Of a stretch of 19,680 nt of DNA, positions 1 to 7,558 are shown piece by piece; within the stretch, counting starts at the first letter, position 1, and each line of letters opens with the position of its first letter. The position numbers were made by a program, and so were the translations under genes. Source of the stretch: JAICTV01 sp035634055 (lineage in GTDB: Bacteria; Planctomycetota; Phycisphaerae; Tepidisphaerales; Tepidisphaeraceae); assembly GCA_035634055.1 (NCBI GenBank), contig DASQDR010000266.1, positions 1 to 19,680 of the forward strand. The letters run 5' to 3'. Below the pieces are notes generated by a model, which was given only the letters and a program-made list of their open reading frames with translations, was not told where the DNA came from and did not search any database.

Positions 1-15
1 GCCCCAGCCAGCGTC

Positions 16-43
16 TTGACGGACGAACCCCCGCCCCTAGAAT
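16..43 (+). promoter_or_regulatory. Sigma70-type promoter of the tRNA gene
   Basis: A TTGACG box at 16-21 and a TAGAAT box at 38-43 are separated by 16 bases. Transcription would start near 50, giving a leader of about 20 bases before the tRNA at 71. Both hexamers are close to the sigma70 consensus and they sit just upstream of a clear tRNA gene, which is the main support for the call. Confidence 0.6.
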
Positions 44-70
44 GTCGTCCGACAATTTCAAATGCGGCCC

Positions 71-141
71 GGGGCGATGGTCTAACGGGATGACGGCTGA
101 ATCGCATTCAGCAAATCGGGGTTCGATTCCCCGTCGCTCCA
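71..141 (+). tRNA. tRNA-Ala, anticodon CGC
   Basis: A full cloverleaf can be folded. The acceptor stem is 71-77 with 134-140 and the discriminator is A141. The D arm stem is 80-82 with 92-94 and its loop contains GG. The anticodon stem is 96-100 with 108-112, and its seven-base loop 101-107 carries CGC at 103-105. The T arm is 117-121 with 129-133 and has a TTCGATT loop. The third acceptor pair is G73-T138, the G3:U70 wobble that identifies alanine tRNAs. A73 and the A32-U38 loop pair also fit alanine, from family knowledge. The CCA end is not encoded. Position 13-22 is a T-T mismatch, so the D stem is only three pairs. The tRNA reads codon GCG. Confidence 0.88.
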
Positions 142-148
142 CTTAAAA

Positions 149-172
149 CCCCAGCTTTTGCTGGGGTCTTTT
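149..172 (+). terminator. Intrinsic terminator after tRNA-Ala
   Basis: A perfect 7-bp stem, CCCCAGC at 149-155 and GCTGGGG at 160-166, closes a TTTT loop and is followed by TCTTTT at 167-172. It lies 8 bases after the tRNA end, so the tRNA appears to be a monocistronic unit. The A run just before the stem could also help termination in the opposite direction. Confidence 0.85.
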
Positions 173-357
173 CATTGCAGAAAGTGATTTCGGGCGCAAT
201 TTCGTGCGCGGGGGAACAACGTTCCCGACTCCGTCCGCGCCGCAGAAGAGGCGTGCTGAAATGCACGCGGTTGGACCACCACCGCCAGACGCGCACGAGC
301 AGACGATCGGGAGGGATCGCCCAAAGCTCAAGGCGAGGGTCGGCGTCGCGAGGAGGT

Positions 358-468
358 TCAGTTCAGCACATCCGCGACGGCGCGTGCACCGCGGCGGTCA
401 GCAGCCGAGATGTCCATTTCCAGCACAGCCAACTCTTGCCGGGCGCGGGACAGGGCAAGCGTGATCAC
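358..468 (-). CDS. Possible 36-residue small protein
   Basis: This is a short open frame on the minus strand, from GTG at 466-468 to TGA at 358-360. A GGAGG sits five bases before the GTG, an ideal ribosome-binding spacing. Most codons end in G or C, as in the real genes here. The peptide begins MITLALSRARQELAVLE and looks like one amphipathic helix rich in Ala, Arg, Asp and Glu, with no cysteine or transmembrane segment. I do not recognise it. The same frame stays open upstream of the GTG with poorer codon character, so it could be the end of a decayed gene rather than a true small gene. The good start signal is the only positive evidence. Confidence 0.28.
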   Translation of the reverse strand: MITLALSRARQELAVLEMDISAADRRGARAVADVLN

Positions 469-565
469 TATGTCCTCCGCTGCGCTTGACGATGTTCGTC
501 GCGCCCCACTTCGGGCAGACGGAACATCATCTCGTCGCTGAAGTCACTCCTCCCGTCACTGCTGT

Positions 566-594
566 CGCAAAATTGAAGTTTAAATACGCAAAAT
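566..594. repeat. Direct repeat CGCAAAAT, 21-bp phase
   Basis: CGCAAAAT occurs at 566-573 and again at 587-594, start to start exactly 21 bp. It lies in the only AT-rich patch upstream of cassette 1. AraC-family regulators are known to bind tandem half-sites about two helical turns apart, so this could be an operator, but no binding consensus is available for the regulator in this window. It lies about 270 bp before the prepilin-like start. Confidence 0.35.
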
Positions 595-864
595 CCCGTG
601 GCCAGTGCGCGCGCAGGGGATATGTTACGTGCGGGAGCGTGAAGCCCTATCGGCTTCGATCCTTGACCACTCAGCTTGTGATGAGCGGATTTGTCAACCG
701 TCGCTGATCTCATGATCCCATCGAAGATGCGGAGACGGCATCTCCCCGCACCGGCTGAAGATGTTCACGTCAACGGCTCGACAGGGGGAGCTACAGCCGA
801 GAGTTGTTTACGGGCTGCTCAGGGCGCGTGCCGCGAGCTTCGTCACCTCGGTCAAGGTAGTCAC

Positions 865-1644
865 ATGAGCATGATGAACCGCCCAGTTTTACGTGCATTT
901 ACCTTGGTCGAGCTGCTTGTTGTCATCGGGATCATCGCGGTGCTCGTCGGCATCCTGCTGCCGACGCTGGCGAGGGCGCGGCAAGCCGCGAAGAACACGC
1001 AGGACCTGAACAACATCCGACAGGTCGCGATCGCCGTTCTCAATTATTCGATCGAGCAGAAAAAGATGCCTCAGGCGGATCCGGTGGGCAACGTGTCGCC
1101 GCTGCCCTGGATGGTCGCTTCGACATGGGACGTGCTGACGAAGAGTTATCGGGTACCGCGGGCGGCGTACGGCTGCAATTCGCTCGGCGACCAAGAGGGT
1201 TACTTGCGAACCAAAATTGGTCTGTACACGACCAATTGGAAAGGCGCCAACGCGATCATTGGATGGAACTATTGGAGCGGCCGTAATCCTCTGCCGCCGG
1301 GGTGGCCGCTTTCGAACGCGCGCAAGTATTACAACAAGCACACCAAGCAGCTTCTCCCCTACGCGCTTCCGCGCTCGTTTTCCGACAAGTCCGCCACCAC
1401 GAAAGTGCTGTTGACCTGCATCAATTACAACGCCGCCGCGCCGGGGCTCGCGTGGGAGTCGATCCTGCCGCACGCGCAGCGCGGCGGCTCCGGCGTCTTC
1501 ATCGTCGAGGCGGGAAAGACATGGAAGCCGTTCGACGGCATGCACGTGGCGTTGATGGATTGCTCGGCATCCTACGTCAAGTACGGGGACCTGACTTACA
1601 TGGTCAATGCTTACGGCGATTACGCCTACCTTCCGCATCCGTAG
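865..1644 (+). CDS. Prepilin-like (type II secretion/pseudopilin) protein, cassette 1
   Basis: A 259-residue protein with a short basic leader, then the prepilin motif LRA/FTLVELLVVIGII at residues 9-22, with cleavage predicted between Ala11 and Phe12 and the conserved Glu16 at +5. A hydrophobic helix follows to about residue 31, then a charged stretch with the NIRQVAIAVLNYS segment common in planctomycete prepilin-like proteins. The rest should be a periplasmic or surface head domain. The -1 residue is Ala rather than the usual Gly. The C-terminal FDGMH..LMDCSASYVKYGD region resembles a worn H-X9-DG type ending. ATG 865 is chosen because AAGG lies 7 bases upstream; ATGs at 871 and 874 are alternatives. 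It precedes the giant repeat protein by 177 bp, and paralogous genes show the same order at 14172-15014 and 7559-14059. Its role in pilus, secretion or surface assembly is inferred. Confidence 0.88.
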   Translation: MSMMNRPVLRAFTLVELLVVIGIIAVLVGILLPTLARARQAAKNTQDLNNIRQVAIAVLNYSIEQKKMPQADPVGNVSPLPWMVASTWDVLTKSYRVPRAAYGCNSLGDQEGYLRTKIGLYTTNWKGANAIIGWNYWSGRNPLPPGWPLSNARKYYNKHTKQLLPYALPRSFSDKSATTKVLLTCINYNAAAPGLAWESILPHAQRGGSGVFIVEAGKTWKPFDGMHVALMDCSASYVKYGDLTYMVNAYGDYAYLPHP

Positions 1645-1722
1645 GTTCCTTCGCCTCCGGCACGCTGGCAAGGAGCAACCGCCGTGCGGCACGCGTCCGA
1701 GGTTAAACAAGAAACGCCGGTT

Positions 1723-1767
1723 CAACCCCAGTTCAAGCGGATGGGCAAGACAGAGCTGATGGGGTTG
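1723..1767 (+). other. Hairpin between prepilin-like gene and repeat protein 1
   Basis: CAACCCCA at 1723-1730 pairs with TGGGGTTG at 1760-1767, an 8-bp stem around a 29-base loop. There is no T run after it, so it may be an mRNA-processing or attenuating structure within a two-gene transcript rather than a strong terminator. Confidence 0.35.
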
Positions 1768-1773
1768 CAACGG

Positions 1774-1803
1774 TTGAACACCAAATCGTTCGTTCACTAG
1801 TAA
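1774..1803 (+). promoter_or_regulatory. Possible promoter of repeat protein 1
   Basis: TTGAAC at 1774-1779 and TAGTAA at 1798-1803 are 18 bases apart. A start near 1810 would leave a leader of about 12 bases that includes the GGGAGAG ribosome-binding site at 1812-1818. The repeat protein could therefore be made independently of the prepilin-like gene. A direct repeat, CGTTCAC at 1791-1797 and 1805-1811, overlaps it. Confidence 0.35.
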
Positions 1804-1821
1804 CCGTTCACGGGAGAGACC

Positions 1822-4800
1822 ATGCAGAGCCGACTTGATCGTCCGAAGACGCAGCGTCCCGCTCGCGAGCGCCAGTGGCGCGCCGCCCTCGTCGTCGCCG
1901 CCGCCGCCGGGGCCGTCGCTTCGCTGGCGCCCAGGCCGGCGCTGGCGGCCAGTGATGCGTGGGACGGGGAGGCCAGCGCCGTCTGGACCACCGGAACGAA
2001 CTGGGTCACGAACCCCGCCGCGGCGCCGGGCTCCGGCGAAACCGCGACCTTCAGCGGCGCCGGCGGCGGGAACACCACCATCGACCTCGGGGGTGGCGTC
2101 ACCATCAATGCCATCCTCTTCGACACCTCCAGCGCCGCCGCCTACACGATCGGGTCGGGTGCGGCCGGCAGCCAGACGCTGACCCTCAACAACGCCGGCG
2201 CGATCACGACGAACGCTGCGGTCGCGAACAGCCAGTTGATCAATGCGGCGCTGCTTCTCGGCACCGACGGAAGCGCCCAGACGTTCACCGTCACGAACAA
2301 CAGCCTTGCGGGCCCGCTCTCGTTCGCCGGCGGCATCACCGGCTCGAGCGGCACCGGCGTCAAGACGTTCGCGGTCGGCGGCGCGGGGGCCGTCAACATC
2401 GGCGGCGTGATCGGCAACGGCACCACCGGCAGCGTCGCGTTCCGCAAGACCGGCCTGGGCACGGTGACGCTGAGCAACCAGAACACCTACACCGGCACCA
2501 CGGTCGTGCAGGGGGGCGCGCTCAACCTCGATTTCGGTGCTGCCACCGCGCCGGTCAGCAACATGGTCAGTTCGTCCTCGGCCCTGACGCTGGGCGCGGC
2601 CGGCGGCGCGGGCGGCCGGTTGATCCTCACCGGAAAGGCCGCGACGGCCAACACCCAGACCTTCTCGAACCTGGCCCTGGGCGCCGGGGCGAACAAGATC
2701 ACCCTGACGCCGGGCGCGTCGGGCGGCACGGCCGCACTGACCATCACCAACGCCGTCACCGTCCCCAGCGCGACCAACCACGGCACCATCCAGTACAGCA
2801 CCTCCGGCACCACCACGCTCGCCGGCAACTTGAACGTTGCCACGTTTGGCGTCGCGACGACGGCATCGCTGTACGCGACGTACGGAACCGACGACTACGC
2901 GGCGACGGACGGGGCCGGCGTGGTGAAGGCGGCAACCTACGTCGACAGCCCGACCGGTGCGGGCAGTGACTTTACCCCGGTGTTCGCCGTCCAGAATATC
3001 GTCGGCGACATTACGCACCCCAACGTTGCCAACGACCCCCAGGCGCTGCGCTTCGCCGACACCACCGGGCGGACCGTCACCAACAACGACCCCAGCCTGT
3101 TCATGGCTGGGATTCTCGTCGCGTCCACGGCCGGCCCGTCCACCATCGATGGCACCGGAGCGATCAAGCAGTTCTCGAACACCGGCGACTTCTTCGTCTT
3201 CCAGAACAGCCCCAACGACTTCACGGTCAGCTCCAGCTTCGCCAACAACGCCAGCGGCCGAAACATGTCGCTGGTCAAGGCCGGCGCCGGCAAGATGATC
3301 CTGAGCGGAGCGAACTCCAACGGCGGCGGCACCTTCATCAACGAGGGCACGATCCAGGTCGGCAACGGCGGCGCCACCGGCAACCTGGGCACGGGCGGCG
3401 TCACCAACCAGGGCGCCCTGATCTACAACCGCACCGGCACGCTCGTCGACGCCAATGTCATCACCGGTCCCGGCACGGTCACGTTTGCCGGCCCGGGTGA
3501 AGTCCACTTTACCACCAACGCCAACACCTACACCGGCGCCACCAACGTCAACGCCGGCCTGCTCGGCATCACCCAGGCGAGCAACATCCCCAGCGCTTCG
3601 GTCGTGACGCTCAACGGCGGCGGCCTGAAGTTCCTGAACGCCTCCGCCATCGACCTCTCGGGCAAGACGATCGTCGTGGGCGCCGGCGGCGCCACCCTCG
3701 ATACCAACGGCAAGACCGTCGGCCTCGGCACCGCGTCGCTCACCGGCAGCGGCGCGCTGGCGAAGAACGGCCTGGGCACGCTGACCATGCCATCCGGCGG
3801 CGCCTACACCGGCAACCTCACGATCAATGGCGGCACCGTCCTGGCCAACAACACCTTGAACGCCAGCAGCGTCACCGTGAACAGCGGCGGAACGATCGCC
3901 GGCACCGGCACGATCGCCAACGGCGCGACGCTCGCCTCCGGCGGGCGCGTGTCGCCGGGCAACGGCGGCGTGGGGACGCTCACGGTCGGCTCGCTCTCGC
4001 TCGGCGCGGGATCGCAACTCGACTACGACATCGCCGGCACGAGTTCGCTCGACCAAACGGTCGTCACCGCCAGCGGCGGACTGACGATCAACGGCGGCTC
4101 GCTGAACATCAACGGCGGCGCGACGCCGTTCACCGCCAACGGCATCTACAACCTGATCGGTTACACCGGCACCATCGGCGGCACCGGCGTCTCCGCGCTC
4201 AATGTCGGGTCGACCAGCGCGAACCTCGGGACCAATACCTACACCTTCGGCACTGCCGGCGGGTTCGTCACGCTCGTCGTCGGCAGCGCCGGCGCGGGCC
4301 CCACCTACTGGAACGCCGACGCGCCCGGCAACTGGAGCACCGGCCCGTGGACCGCCCCGACGCCCAACTCGGCCGGCGCTTTCGCCGCGTTCGGGGGTGG
4401 CGGCGCGATTATCACCGACAACCGCACCATCACCGTCGACGGCGCGTACACCGTCGGCACCCTCTCGTTCAACAACCCCACCTTCAGCTACACGCTGGCG
4501 CCCGGCACCGGCGCCGGCATCACGCTCGACGGCGCCACCTCGGCGGCCTTCGTCACCAATAGCGCCGGCAACCACGCCGTCCAGGTCCCGCTCACCATGA
4601 CCAGCAACGGCGCCACGTTCGCCGTCACCAACCCCGCCGATACCCTGACCGTCTCCGGCGCCGTCGACGGTGGCGGCGCGGTGCTCACCAAGGTCGGCGC
4701 GGGCACGCTCCTCCTGAGCGGCAACAACACCTACACCGGCGGCACGAAGTTGAACGGCGGAGCGATCGCGATCAACAGCGCCACCAGCCTCGGCGATGCC

Positions 4801-6726
4801 GGCGGCGCGCTCACCTTCGGCGGCGGCACGCTCAAGTTGCTCGGCGACGTGACCAGCAGCCGCAGCTACCTCGTGAGCGGCACCCAGGATGCCAGCATCA
4901 ACACCAACGGCTCCAACCTGACCTACGCCGGCGTGATCGCGCCGGTCAGTGGCGGCAGCGGCGGGTTGGTCAAGAGCGGCGCCGGAACCCTCATCCTCCA
5001 GACCGCCAATACTTACGTCGGCACGACGACGCTCGCCGGCGGCACGCTGAGCATCAGCGCCAACGACCAGCTCGGCGACGTTGCCACAGGCGCGGGGTTG
5101 ATCTTCAACGGCGGCACCCTCGCCCCCACTACCACCCTCGCGCTCGACAACGCCGGCGCCAACATCCGCCCCGTCACGCTGAGCGCCGGCGGCGGAACGA
5201 TCGACGTCCCGGACACCACCACCACCACCGTCCGCGGCTTCGTCGACGGCGTCGGCGCCCTCACCAAGACCAGCAACGGGACCCTGACGCTGTCGGGAGG
5301 TAACGCGTACTCGGGCGGGACCGTCCTCCAAGCCGGGAGGGTGATCGCCAACAACAACACGGCGCTGGGCAGCGGCGGCGTGACCATGTCCGACGGCACG
5401 ACGCTGCACCTTCAAGGGGTGGGCAGCGGCAGCATCTCGGTGGGCAATCCGATCACGACCGTCGCTGGCGCCACCGCGACCATCACCGCCAACAACGCCG
5501 CCAGCGGCTACTTCGGGACCATCACCGGCGCGGCTACCGACACGATCTCGATCAGTGGCGCCGGCGGCGCGCAGGTGAGCTTCAGCCTGGGTGCGAACAC
5601 GCAGCAGTTCGGCAACTTCCTGGGCACCGTCCGCGTCGAGAGCGGCGCCAGCCTTCGTTTTTCCAGCACCTCCAGCGTGAACAACGGTGGCGGCGGCACG
5701 AGCTTCAACGTGATCGGCGACCTCCAGACCCGAAACGCTGGCACGATCAATCTCGGCGAACTGACGGGCACGGGATCGCTGATCGGCTCGACCGGCGGCA
5801 CCGGCATCGCCACGTTCTCCGTCGGCGCCAAGGGGACCAGCAGCACGTTCGACGGCGTCATCTCCGATTCCAACGCGAGCATCGGCCGGGTGGCGGCGCT
5901 GACCAAGACCGGCGCGGGCACCTTGACCCTCACCGGCAACCACACCTACACCGGCGCCACCGCTGCCAACGGTGGCAAGCTGCTGTTCAACCAGTCGCTG
6001 ACGACCTCGTCCTCGCTCAATGCCAGCGGAACCGGCACGATCGCCCTCGCCTCGGGCGGCGGGAAGGTCTTCAAGATCGCCGCCGTCACGGCGACGGGGA
6101 CCGGCAAGATCGACCTCGCCGACAACCGGTTGATCGTTACCAACGTCGACGCGGCCGCCGCGGCGACCACCGTTGGCAACCTCACGACGCTCCTGAGGAA
6201 CGGCTACGCCAACGGCGGGTGGACCGGCGGCGCCGGCATCATCACCACCGCCACCGACGCCGCGCCCGCGACTCACCTCACCGCGCTGGGCGTGGCCGTC
6301 GCCGGAGACGTCGGCCTCACCGGCCAATCGTGGGCGGGCCAAGTGCTGGCCGACACGGACGCGGTCGTCATGTACACCTACGGCGGGGACGCCAACCTCG
6401 ACGGGAAGCTCAACGGCGACGACTACTTCCGCATCGACAGCAACGTGAACGCCCCCGGCGCGAGCGGCTGGTCCAACGGCGACTTCAACTACGACGGGAA
6501 GCTCAACGGCGACGACTACTTCATCATCGACAGCAACATCGGCCGGCAGGGCACGGCGATCGCCTTCCCCGCCGGCGGCGGAATCACCGAGTCGAGCGGA
6601 ATCGGTGGGGTGACGGTCGTGCCGGAGCCGGGCTCGATCGGTGGGCTCCTCACTGCTGCCGCTTGCGGCGTAGCCGCCCGCCGCCGCCGCCGCCGCAGCA
6701 GCAGCCAGCCGCTCTCGTCCTGGTAG
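1822..6726 (+). CDS. Giant secreted beta-strand-repeat (PATR) protein with dockerin loops and PEP-CTERM-like tail, cassette 1
   Basis: A 1634-residue protein that begins with a signal peptide; a basic stretch and an alanine-rich core end at ALA/AS near residue 43. Two large modules follow, each opening with a Trp/NW segment (residues about 46-60 and from W830). They contain about eight copies of the autotransporter-associated repeat, pattern K-x-G-x-G-T-L-x-L-S-x-N-T-Y-T-G, near residues 214, 486, 560, 647, 955, 1049, 1147 and 1360. The family folds as a long right-handed beta-helix. No outer-membrane barrel follows, so this is not a classical autotransporter. Near 1521 and 1553 lie two dockerin-type calcium loops, D-x-N-x-D-G-x-x-N-x-x-D. 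VPEP at 1600, a short apolar stretch and six arginines form a PEP-CTERM-like sorting tail. GGGAGAG lies a few bases before the ATG. It is likely an adhesin or surface scaffold; its ligand is unknown. Confidence 0.9.
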   Translation: MQSRLDRPKTQRPARERQWRAALVVAAAAGAVASLAPRPALAASDAWDGEASAVWTTGTNWVTNPAAAPGSGETATFSGAGGGNTTIDLGGGVTINAILFDTSSAAAYTIGSGAAGSQTLTLNNAGAITTNAAVANSQLINAALLLGTDGSAQTFTVTNNSLAGPLSFAGGITGSSGTGVKTFAVGGAGAVNIGGVIGNGTTGSVAFRKTGLGTVTLSNQNTYTGTTVVQGGALNLDFGAATAPVSNMVSSSSALTLGAAGGAGGRLILTGKAATANTQTFSNLALGAGANKITLTPGASGGTAALTITNAVTVPSATNHGTIQYSTSGTTTLAGNLNVATFGVATTASLYATYGTDDYAATDGAGVVKAATYVDSPTGAGSDFTPVFAVQNIVGDITHPNVANDPQALRFADTTGRTVTNNDPSLFMAGILVASTAGPSTIDGTGAIKQFSNTGDFFVFQNSPNDFTVSSSFANNASGRNMSLVKAGAGKMILSGANSNGGGTFINEGTIQVGNGGATGNLGTGGVTNQGALIYNRTGTLVDANVITGPGTVTFAGPGEVHFTTNANTYTGATNVNAGLLGITQASNIPSASVVTLNGGGLKFLNASAIDLSGKTIVVGAGGATLDTNGKTVGLGTASLTGSGALAKNGLGTLTMPSGGAYTGNLTINGGTVLANNTLNASSVTVNSGGTIAGTGTIANGATLASGGRVSPGNGGVGTLTVGSLSLGAGSQLDYDIAGTSSLDQTVVTASGGLTINGGSLNINGGATPFTANGIYNLIGYTGTIGGTGVSALNVGSTSANLGTNTYTFGTAGGFVTLVVGSAGAGPTYWNADAPGNWSTGPWTAPTPNSAGAFAAFGGGGAIITDNRTITVDGAYTVGTLSFNNPTFSYTLAPGTGAGITLDGATSAAFVTNSAGNHAVQVPLTMTSNGATFAVTNPADTLTVSGAVDGGGAVLTKVGAGTLLLSGNNTYTGGTKLNGGAIAINSATSLGDAGGALTFGGGTLKLLGDVTSSRSYLVSGTQDASINTNGSNLTYAGVIAPVSGGSGGLVKSGAGTLILQTANTYVGTTTLAGGTLSISANDQLGDVATGAGLIFNGGTLAPTTTLALDNAGANIRPVTLSAGGGTIDVPDTTTTTVRGFVDGVGALTKTSNGTLTLSGGNAYSGGTVLQAGRVIANNNTALGSGGVTMSDGTTLHLQGVGSGSISVGNPITTVAGATATITANNAASGYFGTITGAATDTISISGAGGAQVSFSLGANTQQFGNFLGTVRVESGASLRFSSTSSVNNGGGGTSFNVIGDLQTRNAGTINLGELTGTGSLIGSTGGTGIATFSVGAKGTSSTFDGVISDSNASIGRVAALTKTGAGTLTLTGNHTYTGATAANGGKLLFNQSLTTSSSLNASGTGTIALASGGGKVFKIAAVTATGTGKIDLADNRLIVTNVDAAAAATTVGNLTTLLRNGYANGGWTGGAGIITTATDAAPATHLTALGVAVAGDVGLTGQSWAGQVLADTDAVVMYTYGGDANLDGKLNGDDYFRIDSNVNAPGASGWSNGDFNYDGKLNGDDYFIIDSNIGRQGTAIAFPAGGGITESSGIGGVTVVPEPGSIGGLLTAAACGVAARRRRRRSSSQPLSSW

Positions 6727-6752
6727 GCCGATTTCTTCGTGCTCTCTCTCTC

Positions 6753-6790
6753 GCAGCCGCGGCCCTCACTGGTGTGGGGGTCGCGGCTGC
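6753..6790 (+). terminator. Strong hairpin after repeat protein 1
   Basis: GCAGCCGCG at 6753-6761 pairs with CGCGGCTGC at 6782-6790, and the inner bases 6763-6779 extend the stem with one mismatch. It lies 26 bases after the stop codon and is preceded by a CT-rich tract at 6737-6752. There is no T run after it, so it may work as a barrier or RNA-stabilising end rather than a textbook intrinsic terminator. The paralogous gene at 7559 ends in the same way. Confidence 0.55.
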
Positions 6791-7265
6791 TGCACTGTGG
6801 CGCCCGCGAGTCGCCGTTCGCCACGTACCTGGAGGACCGGAAGCGTGCGTACCGGCCCGATGCGTTTGGGTTGCTTCACGGCTTCGCGGGCTACACGCGC
6901 GACCGGTTGATCGACGCCGGCTCCGCTTCCGCGCGGGCCGTCTGCGCGGCTGATTGCCGTGGCCGAGCTCATGGACTCGCCGGCCGCCATCGCCTTCGCC
7001 CACTTCCTGCACTTGGCGCTGTTCTTCCTCTGCCCGCGCCTGCGGGAGGCGGCGTGCCCGCTGGAGGTGGCGGCGCATCGCAGACGCGGGCGACGATGAG
7101 GCCGACGGAGACGTCGCCGCGACGCTCGAAAGCGCTCGCGCGTGCGCACGTCATCGCCACGAACGCCGCCGCGCCCTCAGCGAGGGATCACATGAAGGTG
7201 CGGTGTCTCCTGCCGTAGCCTGCCGTCCGATGCGTCATGGGCCGCGTCGCGCGCGCGCGAGGTAG
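6791..7265 (+). pseudogene. Decayed, frameshifted coding remnant, unidentified
   Basis: The plus strand shows coding-like, GC-ending codons that jump between frames. From about 6791 to 6950 one frame reads ESPFATYLEDRKRAYRPDAF and then FAGYTRDRLIDAG. From about 6911 the next frame takes over with AVAELMDSPAAIAFAHFLHL, including an apolar segment, and stops at 7097-7099. From about 7085 a third frame reads ADGDVAATLESARACARH. No single frame is intact and no convincing start is present. The GYTRDRLIDAG segment is loosely like the end of small-molecule methyltransferases, but I do not claim that identity. It lies between the two convergent cassettes. An ordinary intergenic explanation cannot be excluded, since GC-rich DNA mimics coding bias. 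Confidence 0.3.
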
Positions 7266-7496
7266 TTACCCTGCCGAACGATCATCAGGTACCCGTGAAC
7301 CAGAGCGTTCGCGGTTCCTCGACTGGCTCGCATCACGCAGTGCCGTTGACCGGCCGCGGGGGCACCAGCGACCACTCAACGTAAGCAAGCAGAGCCAGGC
7401 GCCGCGTCCTAAGTGGTTGCCGGAGCCCTCGGCGCTTGCGGCGGAGGGGCGGGGTCCCGATCAAGCGCCGCCGGGGGCGTCGACTCCGTTGACAAC
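7266..7496. other. Intergenic stretch between convergent cassettes
   Basis: No frame has consistent codon character and no RNA gene, repeat or promoter stands out. It separates the decayed remnant at 6791-7265 from the terminal hairpin of the second giant gene. Confidence 0.4.
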
Positions 7497-7528
7497 GCCG
7501 CCCCCGCCGAACGCTCGGCGGGGGCGGC
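7497..7528 (-). terminator. Perfect 14-bp hairpin after repeat protein 2
   Basis: GCCGCCCCCGCCGA at 7497-7510 pairs perfectly with 7515-7528 around an ACGC loop. On the minus strand it begins 30 bases after the TAA of the giant gene at 7559 and follows a CT-rich tract at 7530-7553. No T run follows, but the stem is very stable. Its position matches the hairpin after the other giant gene. Confidence 0.6.
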
Positions 7529-7558
7529 AGGAGAGAGAGAGGGAGAGCACGAGAACCG

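Larger units (their letters stand above)
173..864. other. Mostly gene-free 5' region of cassette 1
   Basis: Apart from the possible small ORF at 358-468, no frame here has consistent coding character. Seen in it: an AT-rich island at about 565-595 with a direct repeat, a small hairpin GAAGCC/GGCTTC at 641-657, and another, AGATGC/GCATCT, at about 724-741. The start of the following prepilin-like gene is not assigned to this stretch even though its frame stays open back to 691, because the ribosome-binding site and the prepilin leader both point to 865. Confidence 0.5.

Noticed and set aside
71..172. Integration site of a genomic island at the tRNA
   Set aside because: No duplicated tRNA 3' end was seen downstream and no integrase gene is present in the window.
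691..864. Upstream extension of prepilin-like gene 1 to 691
   Set aside because: A prepilin leader is short and basic; an extra 58 residues would put the cleavage site far inside the protein. AAGG upstream of 865 supports the later start.
889..6342. A 1817-codon open frame antisense to cassette 1
   Set aside because: It mirrors the codon bias of the real plus-strand genes. Its product is monotonous Ala/Gly/Arg/Asp/Val without domains, signal peptide or a ribosome-binding site, while the plus strand has clear motifs.
1822..6726. Classical autotransporter (type V secretion)
   Set aside because: Despite the repeat family name, no C-terminal beta-barrel is present; the protein ends in dockerin loops and a PEP-CTERM-like tail.
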